This document shows, in pieces, positions 38,552-48,109 of a DNA stretch of 64,000 nt (position 1 is the stretch's first letter; the number at the start of each line of letters is the position of its first letter). Below the pieces are notes generated by a model. That model worked only from the letters and a program-made list of their open reading frames with translations. It was not told the DNA's origin and ran no database searches. The position numbers were made by a program, and so were the translations under genes. Source of the stretch: Apilactobacillus zhangqiuensis (GTDB lineage: Bacteria > Bacillota > Bacilli > Lactobacillales > Lactobacillaceae); assembly GCF_019656215.1 (NCBI RefSeq), contig NZ_BPLK01000003.1, positions 186,001-250,000 on the forward strand, in the 5' to 3' direction.

Positions 38552-38580
38552 ATTATACAAAACAATATTTATAACGTCAA
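38552..38580 (-). promoter_or_regulatory. Promoter of rpsU
   Basis: Minus strand TTGACG (38575-38580), 17 bases, TATAAT (38552-38557), close to consensus. Confidence 0.82.
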
Positions 38581-38601
38581 TATTACTTTTCAATTTAAAA
38601 C

Positions 38602-38630
38602 TACTTTTATGACAGTTTTTTAGATATAAT
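38602..38630 (+). promoter_or_regulatory. Candidate promoter of the PPDK regulatory gene
   Basis: TATAAT at 38625-38630 with a weak TACTTT 17 bases upstream. The divergent rpsU promoter is about 20 bases away. Confidence 0.45.
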
Positions 38631-38656
38631 ATAGTCGTAAAAAAGGAGTGATTTTA

Positions 38657-39469
38657 TTGAAACATATTAATATCTTTGCCATCTCAGATTCTAGTGGTGA
38701 AACAGCGATGCAAGTGGCCAAAACCGCAGGTGCACAATTCGAAAGTGCTGATATTTCATACGAACGATACCCATTTATCACTACCGAATCAATGCTAAGT
38801 GGTATCTTAAAAATTGCTAAGCAAAAAGAAGCCGTTATCTTTCATACCCTAGTTAACGCTGATCTAAGTAAATCAATCGAAGACTTTTCAATGGCTAATC
38901 AATTACAAAACGTCGATTGTGTTCAAAAACCAATGAAGGCCATTAGTAATCAGTTAGGTTTCAACCCTGAACGGGTTAGTGGTTTGGTCCACGATTTAAA
39001 TGATGATTATTTCAAAAGAATTGAAGCAATGGAATTCTCCGTTGAAAACGATGATGGCAGTAATCCACAAAACCTTACAAAAGCTGACGTTGTCATTTTG
39101 GGAATTTCTAGAACTTCTAAGACCCCTTTATCACTATACCTAGCTAATAAGCAATTAAAGGTATCAAACGTTCCAATTGGCCCTACCATCCAATTACCTA
39201 AAGAAGTCTTTGATGTAGATCCAAAGAAAATCATCGGACTTACTAGCGTTACTAAAGATATTCAAAAAATCCGCAAAGCTAGAATGGCTTCTTACGGTAT
39301 CGATGAGGATACACCATATTCCAACTCTAAAAACATTGATGAAGAATTAGAATATGCCAACAATTTATACCACAAACTAGGTTGCTTAATCATTGATGTT
39401 CATGATAAATCAATCGAAGAAACTGCTACCGTCATTATGGAAAGCTTAGACCTAGATTCATATAAATAA
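38657..39469 (+). CDS. Pyruvate,phosphate dikinase/PEP synthase regulatory protein
   Basis: Bifunctional kinase and phosphotransferase (DUF299/PSRP family, YqfL type) that switches PPDK or PEP synthase off with ADP and on with phosphate. The N terminus KHINIFAISDSSGETAMQVA and the P-loop GISRTSKTPLSLYLA are clear. The start is TTG at 38657, 8 bases after GGAG; the GTG at 38648 overlaps that site. The length is 270 residues. Its target gene ppdK or ppsA is not in the window. Confidence 0.92.
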   Translation: MKHINIFAISDSSGETAMQVAKTAGAQFESADISYERYPFITTESMLSGILKIAKQKEAVIFHTLVNADLSKSIEDFSMANQLQNVDCVQKPMKAISNQLGFNPERVSGLVHDLNDDYFKRIEAMEFSVENDDGSNPQNLTKADVVILGISRTSKTPLSLYLANKQLKVSNVPIGPTIQLPKEVFDVDPKKIIGLTSVTKDIQKIRKARMASYGIDEDTPYSNSKNIDEELEYANNLYHKLGCLIIDVHDKSIEETATVIMESLDLDSYK

Positions 39470-39494
39470 AAAAAGAGCTGTTAAGCTCTTTTTT
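39469..39494. terminator. Bidirectional terminator between PSRP and nfo
   Basis: Stem AAAAAGAGCT/AGCTCTTTTT with loop GTTA between the two converging genes. Confidence 0.88.
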
Positions 39495-40399
39495 TATTGG
39501 TTTAAAATATCATCCATTAAATTGTTATTGAATTTTTGTTCTTTTAACATTTTAACTTCGAAATAATGTGGTGAAACTTTCTTTTTAGTGCCTTCAATAG
39601 CAACAGCAGGTGTTTCCATGATCTTTGGAACATCAACTAATGCTTCATGATGAGCAACATAGTTCAAAGCATCGAAACCAATCGTTCCTAATCCAATAAT
39701 TTCGTGTCTATCCTTATGGCTACCAAAATCATTCTTTGAATCATTTAAATGAACAACCTTTAATCGATCTAAACCGATTACGTGATCGAATTCGTTTAAT
39801 ACACCATCAAAGTCTTCTTTAACATTGTAACCAGCATCGTTAGTATGACAAGTGTCGAAAGTAACGGATACTTTATCGTTATCCTTAACACCATCAATAA
39901 TTTGTGCAATCTCCTCAAAGGTACGGCCAACTTCAGTTCCCTTACCCGCCATAGTTTCTAAAGCAATTTGCACCTTTTGATCAGGTTCAATTACTTCGTT
40001 TAATCCTTTGGCAATTTGAGCAATTGCTTTATCTGCACCTTCACCAACATGAGAACCTGGATGTAACACAATTTGTGTTGCACCAATGGCCTCAGCACGC
40101 TTAACTTCTTCGTGTAAGAAATCAACGCCAAACTTAAAGTTTTGTGGTTTGGTAACATTACCTAAATTAATGATGTATGGAGCATGAACAACGGTTTCTA
40201 AAATACCATGTTCTTTCATGTATTCTTTACCGTCTTCGGCTCTTAATTCATCTATTGGTTTTCTTCTAGTGTTTTGAGGGGCACCAGTGTAAACCATAAA
40301 TGCATTTTCACCATAGCTGTCAGCTTCTTTAGCAGAACCTAAAAACATAGTTGAGCCATTCATGCTAACGTGAGATCCGATTAAAAACTTACTTGTCAT
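39494..40399 (-). CDS. nfo: Endonuclease IV
   Basis: AP endonuclease of base-excision repair with three metal ions. The 301 residues include [37 protein letters not shown] and [20 protein letters not shown], covering the metal ligands. The start overlaps the TagF-like gene by 11 bases, so it is probably transcribed from the teichoic-acid block. Confidence 0.95.
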   Translation of the reverse strand: MTSKFLIGSHVSMNGSTMFLGSAKEADSYGENAFMVYTGAPQNTRRKPIDELRAEDGKEYMKEHGILETVVHAPYIINLGNVTKPQNFKFGVDFLHEEVKRAEAIGATQIVLHPGSHVGEGADKAIAQIAKGLNEVIEPDQKVQIALETMAGKGTEVGRTFEEIAQIIDGVKDNDKVSVTFDTCHTNDAGYNVKEDFDGVLNEFDHVIGLDRLKVVHLNDSKNDFGSHKDRHEIIGLGTIGFDALNYVAHHEALVDVPKIMETPAVAIEGTKKKVSPHYFEVKMLKEQKFNNNLMDDILNQ

Positions 40400-41612
40400 T
40401 ACTAATCATCCTCATTTCATCAACAAATTTTTCTGAAGAATCTGCAGATTCCCATCCACAGTATTTTTCGTAGAATTCTTCATACTTCTTATCGTATTCA
40501 GAATACTTCTTTTCCTTGTTAAATGCATCAATTTGCTTGTAAAAATCATCTTCGTCTTCAACAACAGGTCCAGGTAATTCGGTTCTGTAGTCGAAGTAGA
40601 ATCCTCGAATGTCATCTTCGTAATGCTTCAAATCATATGCGTAGAATAACATTGGTCGTTTTAAGTTAGCATAGTCAAACATTACTGATGAATAATCTGT
40701 AATCAATAAATCTGACATTAAGTATAAATCACTGATGTCTTCTTCGACCATGATATAAACACGATCTTCAAAGCCCTTAATATCAATGAAATCTTTTACA
40801 AGATAATGTGGTCTGATAATTAATACAGTATTTTGATCAACTTGTTCGAAGAAAGTCTTCAAACTAAATGGTAGTTCAAAGTTGTAAACACCCTTACGTT
40901 TGTAATTATCATCACGCCAAGTTGGTGCATAGGTAATTACGTTTAAATCATCTCTACCAAGGTATTTTTTCTTAAGTTTACTAATGTTGTCTTGATTGTC
41001 ACCATAATATAAAACGTCATTTCTTGGGTATCCAATATCCAAGAATTTGTTATTAAAATCAAAAGCTCTAGCAAAAATATCTTTAGAGTATTGATTAGGT
41101 GCAATCAAGTAATCCCAACGATGAGCTTCATTAGTAAAGTTTAACTTGTACTTTTCAGTATTAGTACCAGGCATCATAACATTTTCAATATCGGTACCTA
41201 ATTTCTTTAAAGGAGTACCATGCCAAGTTTGCATGTAAACAGTACCCTTATTCTTATTCCACCATTTTGGTGTTCTAGAATTAAATACCCAGAAGTTAGC
41301 TCTGGCCATTACCCATACCCATTTAGGCATGAACTTTTTAACCATTTTAATATCAGGATATAATCCCTTAAAAGTTTTGTAATTAGCTTTTCTCACAACA
41401 AAGTAAGCCTTAGATTTGTCTTCCGGATACTTTTTAATCCATTTTTCATAGATAGCTGCGGGGTTATCGTTAATATCTTTTCCTTGGAAACTTTCAAAAA
41501 CAACTAAATTCTTCTTTACTGGTAAAGCAATTAATACATTATTAATTAAAATCAATACTCGACGAATTGACTTCTTAATAAATCTAACCACTTTTTTCTT
41601 AATTTTCATCAT
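40389..41612 (-). CDS. CDP-glycerol glycerophosphotransferase (TagF/TarF-like)
   Basis: Adds glycerol phosphate from CDP-glycerol to a wall-teichoic-acid chain at the inner face of the membrane. The 407 residues have a basic amphipathic N terminus, [14 protein letters not shown] with His131, [15 protein letters not shown] and [18 protein letters not shown], all marks of the family. It closely resembles the second TagF module of the large protein at 55667-60706. Whether it adds one unit or polymerises cannot be read from sequence. AAAGGAT lies 13 bases before the ATG pair. Confidence 0.88.
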   Translation of the reverse strand: MMKIKKKVVRFIKKSIRRVLILINNVLIALPVKKNLVVFESFQGKDINDNPAAIYEKWIKKYPEDKSKAYFVVRKANYKTFKGLYPDIKMVKKFMPKWVWVMARANFWVFNSRTPKWWNKNKGTVYMQTWHGTPLKKLGTDIENVMMPGTNTEKYKLNFTNEAHRWDYLIAPNQYSKDIFARAFDFNNKFLDIGYPRNDVLYYGDNQDNISKLKKKYLGRDDLNVITYAPTWRDDNYKRKGVYNFELPFSLKTFFEQVDQNTVLIIRPHYLVKDFIDIKGFEDRVYIMVEEDISDLYLMSDLLITDYSSVMFDYANLKRPMLFYAYDLKHYEDDIRGFYFDYRTELPGPVVEDEDDFYKQIDAFNKEKKYSEYDKKYEEFYEKYCGWESADSSEKFVDEMRMISNDK

Positions 41613-41640
41613 ACAACAATTTCAATCCTTTTAACTTTAA

Positions 41641-42459
41641 CTAAATGTAATCCACGAAACGAGCTCTGAACTTGTAGTGTAGATGTGATCCAACCAATAG
41701 GAAGAATAATACGGTTAGCCAGAAGATTAACATCAACATTGGCTTTTGCCAGAACCATGCTTCACCTAGCATTGATTCTCTAAATCCAGAAACAATGTAG
41801 AAGAATGGGTTTAATTGTAAGAATCTTACAAAGAATGCTGGGAATGCGTTTGTTTCAAAGTTAAATAGCACTCCTGACATGTAGAACAATACTCTCATGA
41901 TTGATTGTAAGAAGATACGGTAATCACGAACAAGAATAGTTACAGTTGAGTTAAAGATACCAAATGCTAATAGCCAGCAAATCATTGCAAAGAAGTAGTA
42001 TAGCCATTGAATCCAGTACAAGTTAGGTAGTACTCCACCCTTTAGGTAACCTAAGATAATTGAACATGCAAGCATTGCCCAGAATGAACTTAAGTTAGTT
42101 AAAATCTTGATTGATGGTAATACACTAACTGGGAACTTCATTTTTGAAACCATACCAACTTGTTGGTAGATACTCTTTGAAGCGTCCAAAGTAACACTGT
42201 TCATGTAGAACCATGGAGTAATACCGATAACCATCCAAGTTAGGTAATCAACACTACCAGATGTACCCTTCTTCAAACCAACACCGAATACTAACCAGTA
42301 GATTAAGATTTGAATAATTGGGTATAGGTATGCCCAAACAATACCTAGATAATGACTTTGGTAATCAGACTTATCTTGATACTTTGAGACTCTAAACATT
42401 ATTGGTAAATTTTGAATTTGCTCTTTAATTAATGTAATGACTTCCTTCAAGTCGATCAC
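41641..42459 (-). CDS. tagG: Teichoic-acid/polysaccharide ABC transporter permease (TagG-like)
   Basis: Membrane subunit of an ABC-2 exporter that flips lipid-linked wall polymer. The 272 residues have six hydrophobic segments and the motifs SHYLGIVWAYLYPIIQILIY, WMVIGITPWFYM and RDYRIFLQSIMRVLFYMSG of TagG/RfbA permeases. The start is GTG at 42459; a TTG at 42450 is also possible. The partner ATPase TagH is not adjacent or anywhere in the window. Flanking tagB- and tagF-type genes indicate teichoic acid as substrate. Confidence 0.85.
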   Translation of the reverse strand: MIDLKEVITLIKEQIQNLPIMFRVSKYQDKSDYQSHYLGIVWAYLYPIIQILIYWLVFGVGLKKGTSGSVDYLTWMVIGITPWFYMNSVTLDASKSIYQQVGMVSKMKFPVSVLPSIKILTNLSSFWAMLACSIILGYLKGGVLPNLYWIQWLYYFFAMICWLLAFGIFNSTVTILVRDYRIFLQSIMRVLFYMSGVLFNFETNAFPAFFVRFLQLNPFFYIVSGFRESMLGEAWFWQKPMLMLIFWLTVLFFLLVGSHLHYKFRARFVDYI

Positions 42460-42466
42460 ACTTCCT

Positions 42467-43633
42467 TTACTTTAAAGTTTTAATATATCTGTCGATTACT
42501 CGACTTGTTGCAAAACCATCATTGTATTTATTCCAATGGTGATTGAAATTGGTAAAATCTGTTTGTTCATCTTCACTAATTGCTGTTCTTAGGTCATCCA
42601 AGGATGTAATTGGTTTCGTAGGTAGCCAATTCAACAAGTCATCTTGAATCCCTGGATTTTGTTTATATTGATCTAAATCAAACATAAAGAACAATAGAGA
42701 ATGTGCATTAGGCAATAGTGAATAATCAAAAGCAACTGATGAATAGTCAGTTACCAAGGTATCAGTTACAGCCAACAAATCAGTTGTAGATAATTGATTT
42801 GAAAACATCACATTTGGATTTTTTGATTCTTTTTGCAACTTCTCTTCTAAGTCCTTTAGAAGTGGATGTAGCTTTACAACTACCATTGCATTTGGATCAT
42901 TTGATAAAGCCTTAATAACACCCTTAGGTGGATTAAATGACTTTCCTTCATCACGATATGTTGGTGCGTATAGAATTACTCGTTTGTCCTTTAATTGGGG
43001 AGCAATACTATAAACACGTCTTCTAGCAATCTTTTGCCATTTTTCCTTAAATAATCTGTCAGATCTTGGATAACCAATCATCTTCATTTTATCGAAGGAA
43101 ACATGGTAACTGTTCTCAAACACATGGCCCATTGTTTCAGAAGCAACCACGTATTCGTCAAAGCTGTTATAAACTTTTTGGAAACGACGTTTATCAGAAG
43201 CACTTCTATCTTTAGTTGAAGCATCTTCCCAACCAAACTTCTTAATTGCCCCGTTGGCATGCCATAATTGAACGACTTTTAAGTCCTTAGGATGGGCAAT
43301 TCCACCCATGAAAGGAAAGTAGTTGTCACAAAAAACAACATTACTTGCCATTATCTTTGGAATTAAATCAAATATTAATTTGAAACCATCTTTAAACAAA
43401 ACAGTCTTAATTCCGTAAGCAGCCAAATCAGTGGCTGCTGCTTCACTTGACGATTCATAATATACATATAGCCTTTTATTTTTTGGCAATCGACGAGCCA
43501 TTGATTTAATTAATCCAAGATTATTATCAAAGCTCATTATGTAAATTACATTCTCTTTTTTTCTGAAATAAAATAGTAAAGATACTACTTTAATTAAAAA
43601 TATATACATAACCTTCAAAACAGATCCCACCAT
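42467..43633 (-). CDS. CDP-glycerol glycerophosphotransferase, TagB-like primase
   Basis: Probably adds the first glycerol phosphate to the linkage unit. The 388 residues have a hydrophobic N-terminal segment (YIFLIKVVSLLFYF), QLWHANGAIKKFGWED with His125, RVILYAPTYRDEG, VVVKLHPLL and VTDYSSVAFDYSLL. WHANGA instead of WHGTPLK sets it apart from the other glycerophosphotransferases here and resembles TagB. The start is uncertain: the ATG at 43633 has no ribosome site, and GAAGG stands only 2 bases before an ATG at 43609. Confidence 0.82.
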   Translation of the reverse strand: MVGSVLKVMYIFLIKVVSLLFYFRKKENVIYIMSFDNNLGLIKSMARRLPKNKRLYVYYESSSEAAATDLAAYGIKTVLFKDGFKLIFDLIPKIMASNVVFCDNYFPFMGGIAHPKDLKVVQLWHANGAIKKFGWEDASTKDRSASDKRRFQKVYNSFDEYVVASETMGHVFENSYHVSFDKMKMIGYPRSDRLFKEKWQKIARRRVYSIAPQLKDKRVILYAPTYRDEGKSFNPPKGVIKALSNDPNAMVVVKLHPLLKDLEEKLQKESKNPNVMFSNQLSTTDLLAVTDTLVTDYSSVAFDYSLLPNAHSLLFFMFDLDQYKQNPGIQDDLLNWLPTKPITSLDDLRTAISEDEQTDFTNFNHHWNKYNDGFATSRVIDRYIKTLK

Positions 43634-43659
43634 ATTTAAAAACTATCACACAATCCAGT

Positions 43660-43665
43660 ATTATA
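43660..43665 (-). promoter_or_regulatory. Extended -10 for the teichoic-acid block
   Basis: Minus strand TATAAT preceded by TGA, about 27 bases before the TagB-like start. No strong -35 is visible. The leader would be only about 20 bases. Confidence 0.5.
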
Positions 43666-43698
43666 TCACACTTAATGTAGAAAAATTATTACATTTGA

Positions 43699-44577
43699 CT
43701 ATTCAACCTTGTGTTCATAGAAATGTCCCAAAATAGTAGATGCTTCAGTCACACTGGCAAATGCGTGTTCATCTGATTCATCTAAAGCTTCTTGTAACTC
43801 AGATAGTTCATATCTTGAAATGGTTGTAAATAGAATTGTCTTTTCATCATGCTTGTAAGCACCTTCAGCACCATGAATAATTGTAATTCCTCTAGGAATA
43901 TGGTTTTGGATACTGTCAATCACCGTCTTTGGATGATCGGTTACAACCAATACCTGCATTCTTTGTTGACGGGTGTATGCAAAGTCAATTGCCTTTGCAT
44001 TTACCACGATACCAATTGCTGAGTAGAATGCATATGGCCATCCGTACGTGAATCCAGCTGCGGTAATAATAAATATATTGAAAGCAATGTTAATTGTTCC
44101 AATACTTCTCCCCGTCTTTCTTCGAATGACGATTCCTAAAATGTCTAATCCACCCGTAGAAATCTCATTCTTTAAACTCATCCCTGTTCCAAATCCGTTC
44201 ACTACCCCACCAAAAATTGCACAAATCATTGGATCATTAGTTAGGTATACCGGATGTAATGACTTAATCATAAAGCTGGCTAAGAAGACAGTTAAGATGG
44301 TAAAGCATGTAAATTGATGACCGATTTGTTTCCAGGCCAATATAAAAAATGGAATATTTAATACAAATAAACCAATCGAAGGAGAAATGGAGAATGGTAA
44401 AAATCTCCCTGATAAAGTGTTAATCAACTGTGATAAACCAGTAAAACCTGATGAGTAGATTTTACCTGGTGTCCAGAAAAAATTCATGGCAATTGATACC
44501 ATGATTCCATACATAAACGCAGTCGATGCTTTCGCTAAGTATTGATGTCGTCTTAAAATCCTTTGAACATCGTCCAT
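43699..44577 (-). CDS. YitT-family membrane protein
   Basis: A 292-residue protein with about five or six hydrophobic segments followed by a cytoplasmic DUF2179 domain (RMQVLVVTDHPKTVIDSIQN through HAFASVTEASTILGHFY). The STGGLDILGIVIRRKT motif is typical of YitT proteins, whose function is unknown. I favour the ATG at 44577 (MDDVQRILRRHQYL); an ATG at 44586 stands too near GAGAGG. Lies downstream of the aspS terminator. Confidence 0.85.
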   Translation of the reverse strand: MDDVQRILRRHQYLAKASTAFMYGIMVSIAMNFFWTPGKIYSSGFTGLSQLINTLSGRFLPFSISPSIGLFVLNIPFFILAWKQIGHQFTCFTILTVFLASFMIKSLHPVYLTNDPMICAIFGGVVNGFGTGMSLKNEISTGGLDILGIVIRRKTGRSIGTINIAFNIFIITAAGFTYGWPYAFYSAIGIVVNAKAIDFAYTRQQRMQVLVVTDHPKTVIDSIQNHIPRGITIIHGAEGAYKHDEKTILFTTISRYELSELQEALDESDEHAFASVTEASTILGHFYEHKVE

Positions 44578-44630
44578 AAGTTTCATAACCTCTCATTTAA
44601 TATGAAAATAGTATAACATAAATACGGATT

Positions 44631-44663
44631 AAAAAAAGACTTCCATAATGGAAGTCTTTTTTT
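44631..44663 (-). terminator. Intrinsic terminator of hisS-aspS
   Basis: Stem AAAAAGACTTCC/GGAAGTCTTTTT with loop ATTAT and a T run on the minus strand, after the aspS stop. Confidence 0.88.
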
Positions 44664-44667
44664 ATTA

Positions 44668-46449
44668 TTAAGCTTCTGGTTCGTCTTCAGCTTCTAGTCC
44701 TAAGTCATCTAATTGTTTCTTAGAAACAGGTGCTGGAGCGTTAGTCATTGGTTCAGTAGCCTTTGAATTCTTAGGGAATGCAATCACATCTCTGATGTTT
44801 TCAGTTTGTGCTAATAATCTAGCAAAACGGTCTAAACCAATAGCTAAACCACCATGAGGTGGGAAACCATAGTCTAAGGCGTCTAAGAAGTAACCAAATT
44901 GTTCTTGGGCACTTTCTCTAGTGAAGCCTAAGGCCTTTAGCATCTTCAATTGTAGTTCCTTAGTATGAATACGGATTGATCCACCACCAAGTTCTAGACC
45001 ATTTAGAATAATGTCATAACTTTGTGCGTGAGCCTTGTGAGGATCTTCGCCATCGTTTAGGTAATGTTCATCACCTTCGTTAGGCATTGTGAATGGATGG
45101 TGAGCTGGAACCCATCTGTCGATACCTTCGTCATAGTCGAATAATGGCCAGTCAACAACCCATAGGAAGTCGAATACGTCTGATGGAATCATGTCTTGTT
45201 CTTTAGCAATTGCGCATCTTAGGTAACCTAATGTGTCAGCCACAATCTTTTCTCTATCAGCAGCAAATAATAGTAAGTCACCTGACTTAGCTTCAGTAAC
45301 AGATAACATTTGGTCGACAACACTTTGGTCGTCAAAGAACTTAGCGATTGGACCTGTTAAGCCATCGTCTGTAATCTTCATCCAAGCAAGACCCTTGGCA
45401 CCAAATCTTTCAACATATGATGCGTACTTATCGATGTCTTTTCTTGAGTACTTGTCAGCACCACCAGGAACGGTAATCGCTTTTACCTTACCACCGTTTT
45501 CAATTGTGCCACTAAATACCTTGAAGTTAACATCTTTAACGATGTCTGATAGATCCTTTAGTTCCATACCAAATCTAACATCTGGTTGGTCGGTACCAAA
45601 GCGGTCCATTGATTCTTGCCAAGTAATACGCTTGAATGGAGCCTTGATATCAATGTTTAAAGTATCCTTCATTACCTTAACGATTAAACCTTCAGTTAAG
45701 TCTTGGATATCTTCAGCATTTAAGAATGAAGTTTCCATATCAATTTGAGTAAATTCTGGTTGTCTGTCACCACGTAAATCTTCATCACGGAAACAACGAG
45801 CAATTTGGTAGTAACGGTCAAAACCTGAACCCATCAATAATTGCTTAAATAGTTGTGGTGATTGTGGTAGTGCATAGAATGAACCATGGTATAGTCTTGA
45901 AGGAACAAGGTAGTCACGAGCCCCTTCTGGAGTTGAAACTGTTAAGTTAGGAGTTTCAATGTCGATAAAGCCATTGTTGTTGAAGTATTCGTGAACTGCT
46001 TGAGTAATCTTACTTCTCAAGATAATTCCACGTTGTACTTCTGGACGTCTTAAGTCTAAGTATCTGTACTTCAACTTAGTTTCTTCAGAAGCTGTGATGT
46101 TGTCTTTAATATCAAATGGAGGGTTTTCAGACTTGTTTAAGATTTTTACTTCTGAAACAGCAATTTCAATCTTACCAGTGTTAATGTCTGGATTAACTTC
46201 CTTTTCGCTTCGGGCAACTACAGTCCCCTTTACTTCGATTACATATTCATTTCTTAGTTGATCAGCAATAGCCAATGCGTCTGCACTGTTCTTGTCACTA
46301 AATACTAATTGGACAATTCCTTTACGGTCTCTTAAGTCAACGAAGATTAATTTACCTAAGTCACGACGTTTGGCAACCCATCCGTCTAAGCATACTTCTT
46401 GGTTTAAGTAGTCTTCATCTACTAAACCGCAATAAGTTGTTCGGTTCAT
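44668..46449 (-). CDS. aspS: Aspartyl-tRNA synthetase
   Basis: Charges tRNA-Asp. The 593 residues hold the N-terminal OB anticodon domain ([20 protein letters not shown]), motif 2 [18 protein letters not shown] and motif 3 [13 protein letters not shown], and a bacterial-type GAD insertion domain. Length is normal. The ATG follows AGGAGAGATATT. It is co-transcribed with hisS. Confidence 0.96.
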   Translation of the reverse strand: MNRTTYCGLVDEDYLNQEVCLDGWVAKRRDLGKLIFVDLRDRKGIVQLVFSDKNSADALAIADQLRNEYVIEVKGTVVARSEKEVNPDINTGKIEIAVSEVKILNKSENPPFDIKDNITASEETKLKYRYLDLRRPEVQRGIILRSKITQAVHEYFNNNGFIDIETPNLTVSTPEGARDYLVPSRLYHGSFYALPQSPQLFKQLLMGSGFDRYYQIARCFRDEDLRGDRQPEFTQIDMETSFLNAEDIQDLTEGLIVKVMKDTLNIDIKAPFKRITWQESMDRFGTDQPDVRFGMELKDLSDIVKDVNFKVFSGTIENGGKVKAITVPGGADKYSRKDIDKYASYVERFGAKGLAWMKITDDGLTGPIAKFFDDQSVVDQMLSVTEAKSGDLLLFAADREKIVADTLGYLRCAIAKEQDMIPSDVFDFLWVVDWPLFDYDEGIDRWVPAHHPFTMPNEGDEHYLNDGEDPHKAHAQSYDIILNGLELGGGSIRIHTKELQLKMLKALGFTRESAQEQFGYFLDALDYGFPPHGGLAIGLDRFARLLAQTENIRDVIAFPKNSKATEPMTNAPAPVSKKQLDDLGLEAEDEPEA

Positions 46450-46471
46450 AATATCTCTCCTAGTATTATAT

Positions 46472-47761
46472 TTATTTAAAATTCTTTGAAATTAAATCAG
46501 CGAAGTTATCTTTAACTTCATTAATATCCACAGTAACTTCGTTTCCATCAGCCATGTTCTTAACATGAATGGTGTTTGATTCTAGTTCTTTATCACCTAA
46601 AGTTAAGGTGAACTTAGCATCTAACTTATCAGCACTCTTGAATTGTGCCTTTGGCTTACGTGCTAGGTAGTCTTTATCAGCCTTAAAGTCTTGCTTTCTT
46701 AAAGCTTGAACCACCTTAAGTGCTTCTACACTAGCATCATCACCAATTCCAACTACATAAGCATCTAAGCCAAATGTGTCAGGGAATTGGAAATCCTTGG
46801 AATCCATAAGTAGAAGTAATCTTTCTACACCTAAACCAAATCCAACACCTGGCATTTGAGGACCACCTAGTTCTTCAACTAAGCCATCATATCTACCACC
46901 GGCACAAATTGTAGTGTAGCCTTCGCCTAATTCTTTGGCGTTAGCCATGATTTCAAAGATTGTGTGGTTGTAGTAATCTAATCCACGAACCATGGTGTGA
47001 TCGACATCGTATTTAATGCCTAAATCATCCAATAATCTAGTTACCTTATCAAAATGCTTTTGAGCATCATCGGTTAGGTAATCTAGAATTGATGGAGCAC
47101 CATCAACGATTAGTTGATCTTCAGGCGCTTTACTATCTAGCACACGAAGTGGATTCTTGTGTAAACGTTCCTTAGAATCATCACTTAGTTCTTCAAAGTG
47201 TGGTTCTAAGTAGTCAATCAAAGCTTGACGGTAGTCAGCACGAGTTTGCTTATCACCTAGTGTGTTAATGGCAACTCTTAAATCGTCGATGCCTAGATTT
47301 TGTAGGTAGTTAACGGCCATTGAAATAACTTCAACATCTAATTCTGGTGATTCGCTACCAAATGCTTCAACACCGATTTGGTGGAATTGACGTTGACGAC
47401 CAGATTGAGGACGTTCGTATCTAAACATAGGTCCCATGTAGTACATCTTAACTGGCTTAGGTGTGTCTGGCCCGTATAGTTTATTTTCAACAAACGCTCT
47501 AACTACTCCTGCAGTTCCTTCCGGTCTTAATGTAATATGACGATCGCCCTTATCGTGAAAGTCATACATTTCTTTTGTAACAATATCTGAAGTTTCTCCT
47601 GATGTTCTTGAGAAAACATCGAAGCTTTCAAACATTGGTGTTCTTATTTCTTGATAACGATAAGCCGCAAACAACTTTCTAGCTGTTTCTTCAACAAATT
47701 GCCATTTTTCAGAAGTTCCTGGCAAAATATCTGCGGTTCCTTTTGGACGTTGATATCGCAT
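46472..47761 (-). CDS. hisS: Histidyl-tRNA synthetase
   Basis: Charges tRNA-His. The 429 residues include [44 protein letters not shown] and the histidine motif [13 protein letters not shown]. The start is the ATG at 47761 after GCGGAGGGA; a reading extended to 47821 would run into the leader terminator. First gene of the T-box operon hisS-aspS. Confidence 0.96.
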   Translation of the reverse strand: MRYQRPKGTADILPGTSEKWQFVEETARKLFAAYRYQEIRTPMFESFDVFSRTSGETSDIVTKEMYDFHDKGDRHITLRPEGTAGVVRAFVENKLYGPDTPKPVKMYYMGPMFRYERPQSGRQRQFHQIGVEAFGSESPELDVEVISMAVNYLQNLGIDDLRVAINTLGDKQTRADYRQALIDYLEPHFEELSDDSKERLHKNPLRVLDSKAPEDQLIVDGAPSILDYLTDDAQKHFDKVTRLLDDLGIKYDVDHTMVRGLDYYNHTIFEIMANAKELGEGYTTICAGGRYDGLVEELGGPQMPGVGFGLGVERLLLLMDSKDFQFPDTFGLDAYVVGIGDDASVEALKVVQALRKQDFKADKDYLARKPKAQFKSADKLDAKFTLTLGDKELESNTIHVKNMADGNEVTVDINEVKDNFADLISKNFK

Positions 47762-47792
47762 GATAATCCCTCCGCAAACTTTAATAACTGAA

Positions 47793-48015
47793 CAAAAAAG
47801 CCCCTGTCTAAATAAAATCATTTAGACAAGGGCGCAAAAAGCACGGTACCACCTTTTTTTAACTCTTATGTAACGTATAATTACGAATGGCTTAGCCATT
47901 AGCCTCAAAAGTGTCTTTCCAGGATTTCTTTCGTCGTTATTTCACCAAACTAACGCTCTCTTGTACCTAAGAAAATTCCGTACTCTTCTTTTTTCATCAG
48001 CGAGTATTCTATTCA
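47793..48015 (-). promoter_or_regulatory. T-box riboswitch leader of hisS-aspS
   Basis: The T-box sequence AAGGTGGTACCGTGC lies at 47841-47855 on the minus strand. A strong terminator, GCCCTTGTCTAAAT/ATTTAGACAGGGGC plus six T, spans 47793-47833. The specifier region reads AAAGACACTTTT, with GACAC at 47911-47915. Aligned with the glyQS leader of this same window (TTGGCACTTTTT), the specifier is GAC for aspartate. The 300-base gap upstream of hisS is fully explained by this element and two promoters. Confidence 0.93.
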
Positions 48016-48021
48016 TGTTTT

Positions 48022-48050
48022 AGATTAATGTAATTTACTTAAAAAGTCAA
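48022..48050 (-). promoter_or_regulatory. Promoter of hisS-aspS
   Basis: Minus strand TTGACT (48045-48050), 17 bases, TAATCT (48022-48027). Confidence 0.75.
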
Positions 48051-48063
48051 GAACTCACATATT

Positions 48064-48091
48064 TTGCCTCATCCAAATTTCATTGTAGAAT
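48064..48091 (+). promoter_or_regulatory. Promoter of the fructosamine-kinase-family gene
   Basis: TTGCCT (48064-48069), 16 bases, TAGAAT (48086-48091), 19 bases before the ATG. Confidence 0.6.
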
Positions 48092-48109
48092 GAGATTGAG
48101 GTGATAAAT

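Noticed and set aside
44587-44630. Promoter for the YitT gene
   Set aside because: A few TATAAC-like strings occur, but none has a usable -35 at the right distance.
47762-47821. N-terminal extension of hisS
   Set aside because: It would be translated from the leader terminator, and the ATG at 47761 has a strong ribosome site and the family N terminus.
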